Positions 15,226-15,411 of a stretch of DNA of 15,411 nt are shown here, one piece after another. Made by a program: the position numbers and the translations under genes. The notes below the pieces were generated by a model. That model searched no databases. It saw only the letters and a list, made by a program, of their open reading frames with translations, and had not been told where the DNA came from. This stretch comes from Thioalkalivibrio nitratireducens (GTDB taxonomy: Bacteria > Pseudomonadota > Gammaproteobacteria > Ectothiorhodospirales > Ectothiorhodospiraceae), in the NCBI GenBank assembly GCA_011390385.1, contig JAABSN010000078.1:1-15411 (forward strand), in the 5' to 3' direction. Within the stretch, counting starts at the first letter, position 1. Every line of letters starts with the position of its first letter.

Positions 15226-15411
15226 TCACAGGTGACCGGTCTTCACGTAGATCAGGGTCTCCTGTTCCACCCAGGGGTTGTGCTGGCTATGGTGCGGACT
15301 GCGTATCCACGTACCGGTGGGATAGCGCCCGTGTTCATCGATGAACTCGCCCGACAACACCAGAATCTCCTCACCGCCCCAGTGCCGGTGGGGCTGAAAA
15401 TGCTCTCCGGC
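15226..15411 (-). CDS. ChrR-type cupin, C-terminal part (cut by window edge)
   Basis: The last 61 residues of a cupin protein enter from the right edge and end at TGA 15226-15228. They read AGEHFQPHRHWGGEEILVLS and continue GEFIDEHGRYPTGTWIRSPH, then HSQHNPWVEQETLIYVK. PHRH plus GGEEI is the first cupin metal motif (two His and a Glu), and the GEFIDEHG...YPTGTWIRSP stretch is the hallmark of the ChrR cupin-like group. Members include the metal-binding half of the anti-sigma factor ChrR and stand-alone cupins, mostly of unknown activity. Which kind this is cannot be told without the N terminus. It ends 48 bp from the integrase remnant's likely start, on the same strand. Confidence 0.85.
   Translation of the reverse strand, partial: AGEHFQPHRHWGGEEILVLSGEFIDEHGRYPTGTWIRSPHHSQHNPWVEQETLIYVKTGHL

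Noticed and set aside
1..15411. CRISPR array, tRNA or rRNA genes
   Set aside because: No regularly spaced direct repeats and no cloverleaf or rRNA-like sequence noticed on either strand.

Overview
The window is high-GC, tightly coded bacterial chromosomal DNA. Protein families, codon use and a hairpin repeat of tandem CACGGAA units suggest a proteobacterium, perhaps a gammaproteobacterium; this is inference and no lineage marker is present.

Positions 1-10876 hold a complete guanidine-utilisation operon on the + strand. Its control region has an NtrC-like dyad (336-352), a near-consensus sigma-54 promoter (427-442) and a guanidine-I (ykkC) riboswitch (about 515-626) with a possible alternative hairpin after it. 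The genes encode an ABC transporter (binding protein 688-1779, permease 1921-2739, ATPase 2739-3533), two DUF1989 proteins (3675-4412 and 4417-5076), a biotin carboxylase of the urea carboxylase family (5319-8987) and allophanate hydrolase (9053-10876). Databases usually label such genes as urea degradation. The riboswitch and the DUF1989 pair point instead to guanidine: uptake, ATP-dependent carboxylation to carboxyguanidine, deimination to allophanate, then hydrolysis to ammonia and CO2. The promoter elements suggest that nitrogen limitation switches transcription on and guanidine then permits expression. Two structured intergenic elements lie inside the operon: a hairpin repeat before the carboxylase and a 32-nt perfect palindrome over its stop codon.

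Positions 10877-12300 hold a small membrane-anchored methyltransferase-like gene (+) and a decayed, frameshifted gene of unknown function on the - strand.

Positions 12404-14952 form a copper-related patch: a secreted DUF411 protein (+), a large hairpin, a copZ-like pseudogene (-) with two in-frame stops, a remnant of a CopR/CusR-type response regulator (-), and an intact Tat-exported multicopper oxidase (+).

Positions 14953-15411 carry a remnant of a tyrosine recombinase (-) and the C-terminal part of a ChrR-type cupin (-) cut by the window edge. The remnants from 11634 onward mark this half as a rearranged, partly decayed accessory region beside an intact nitrogen operon.
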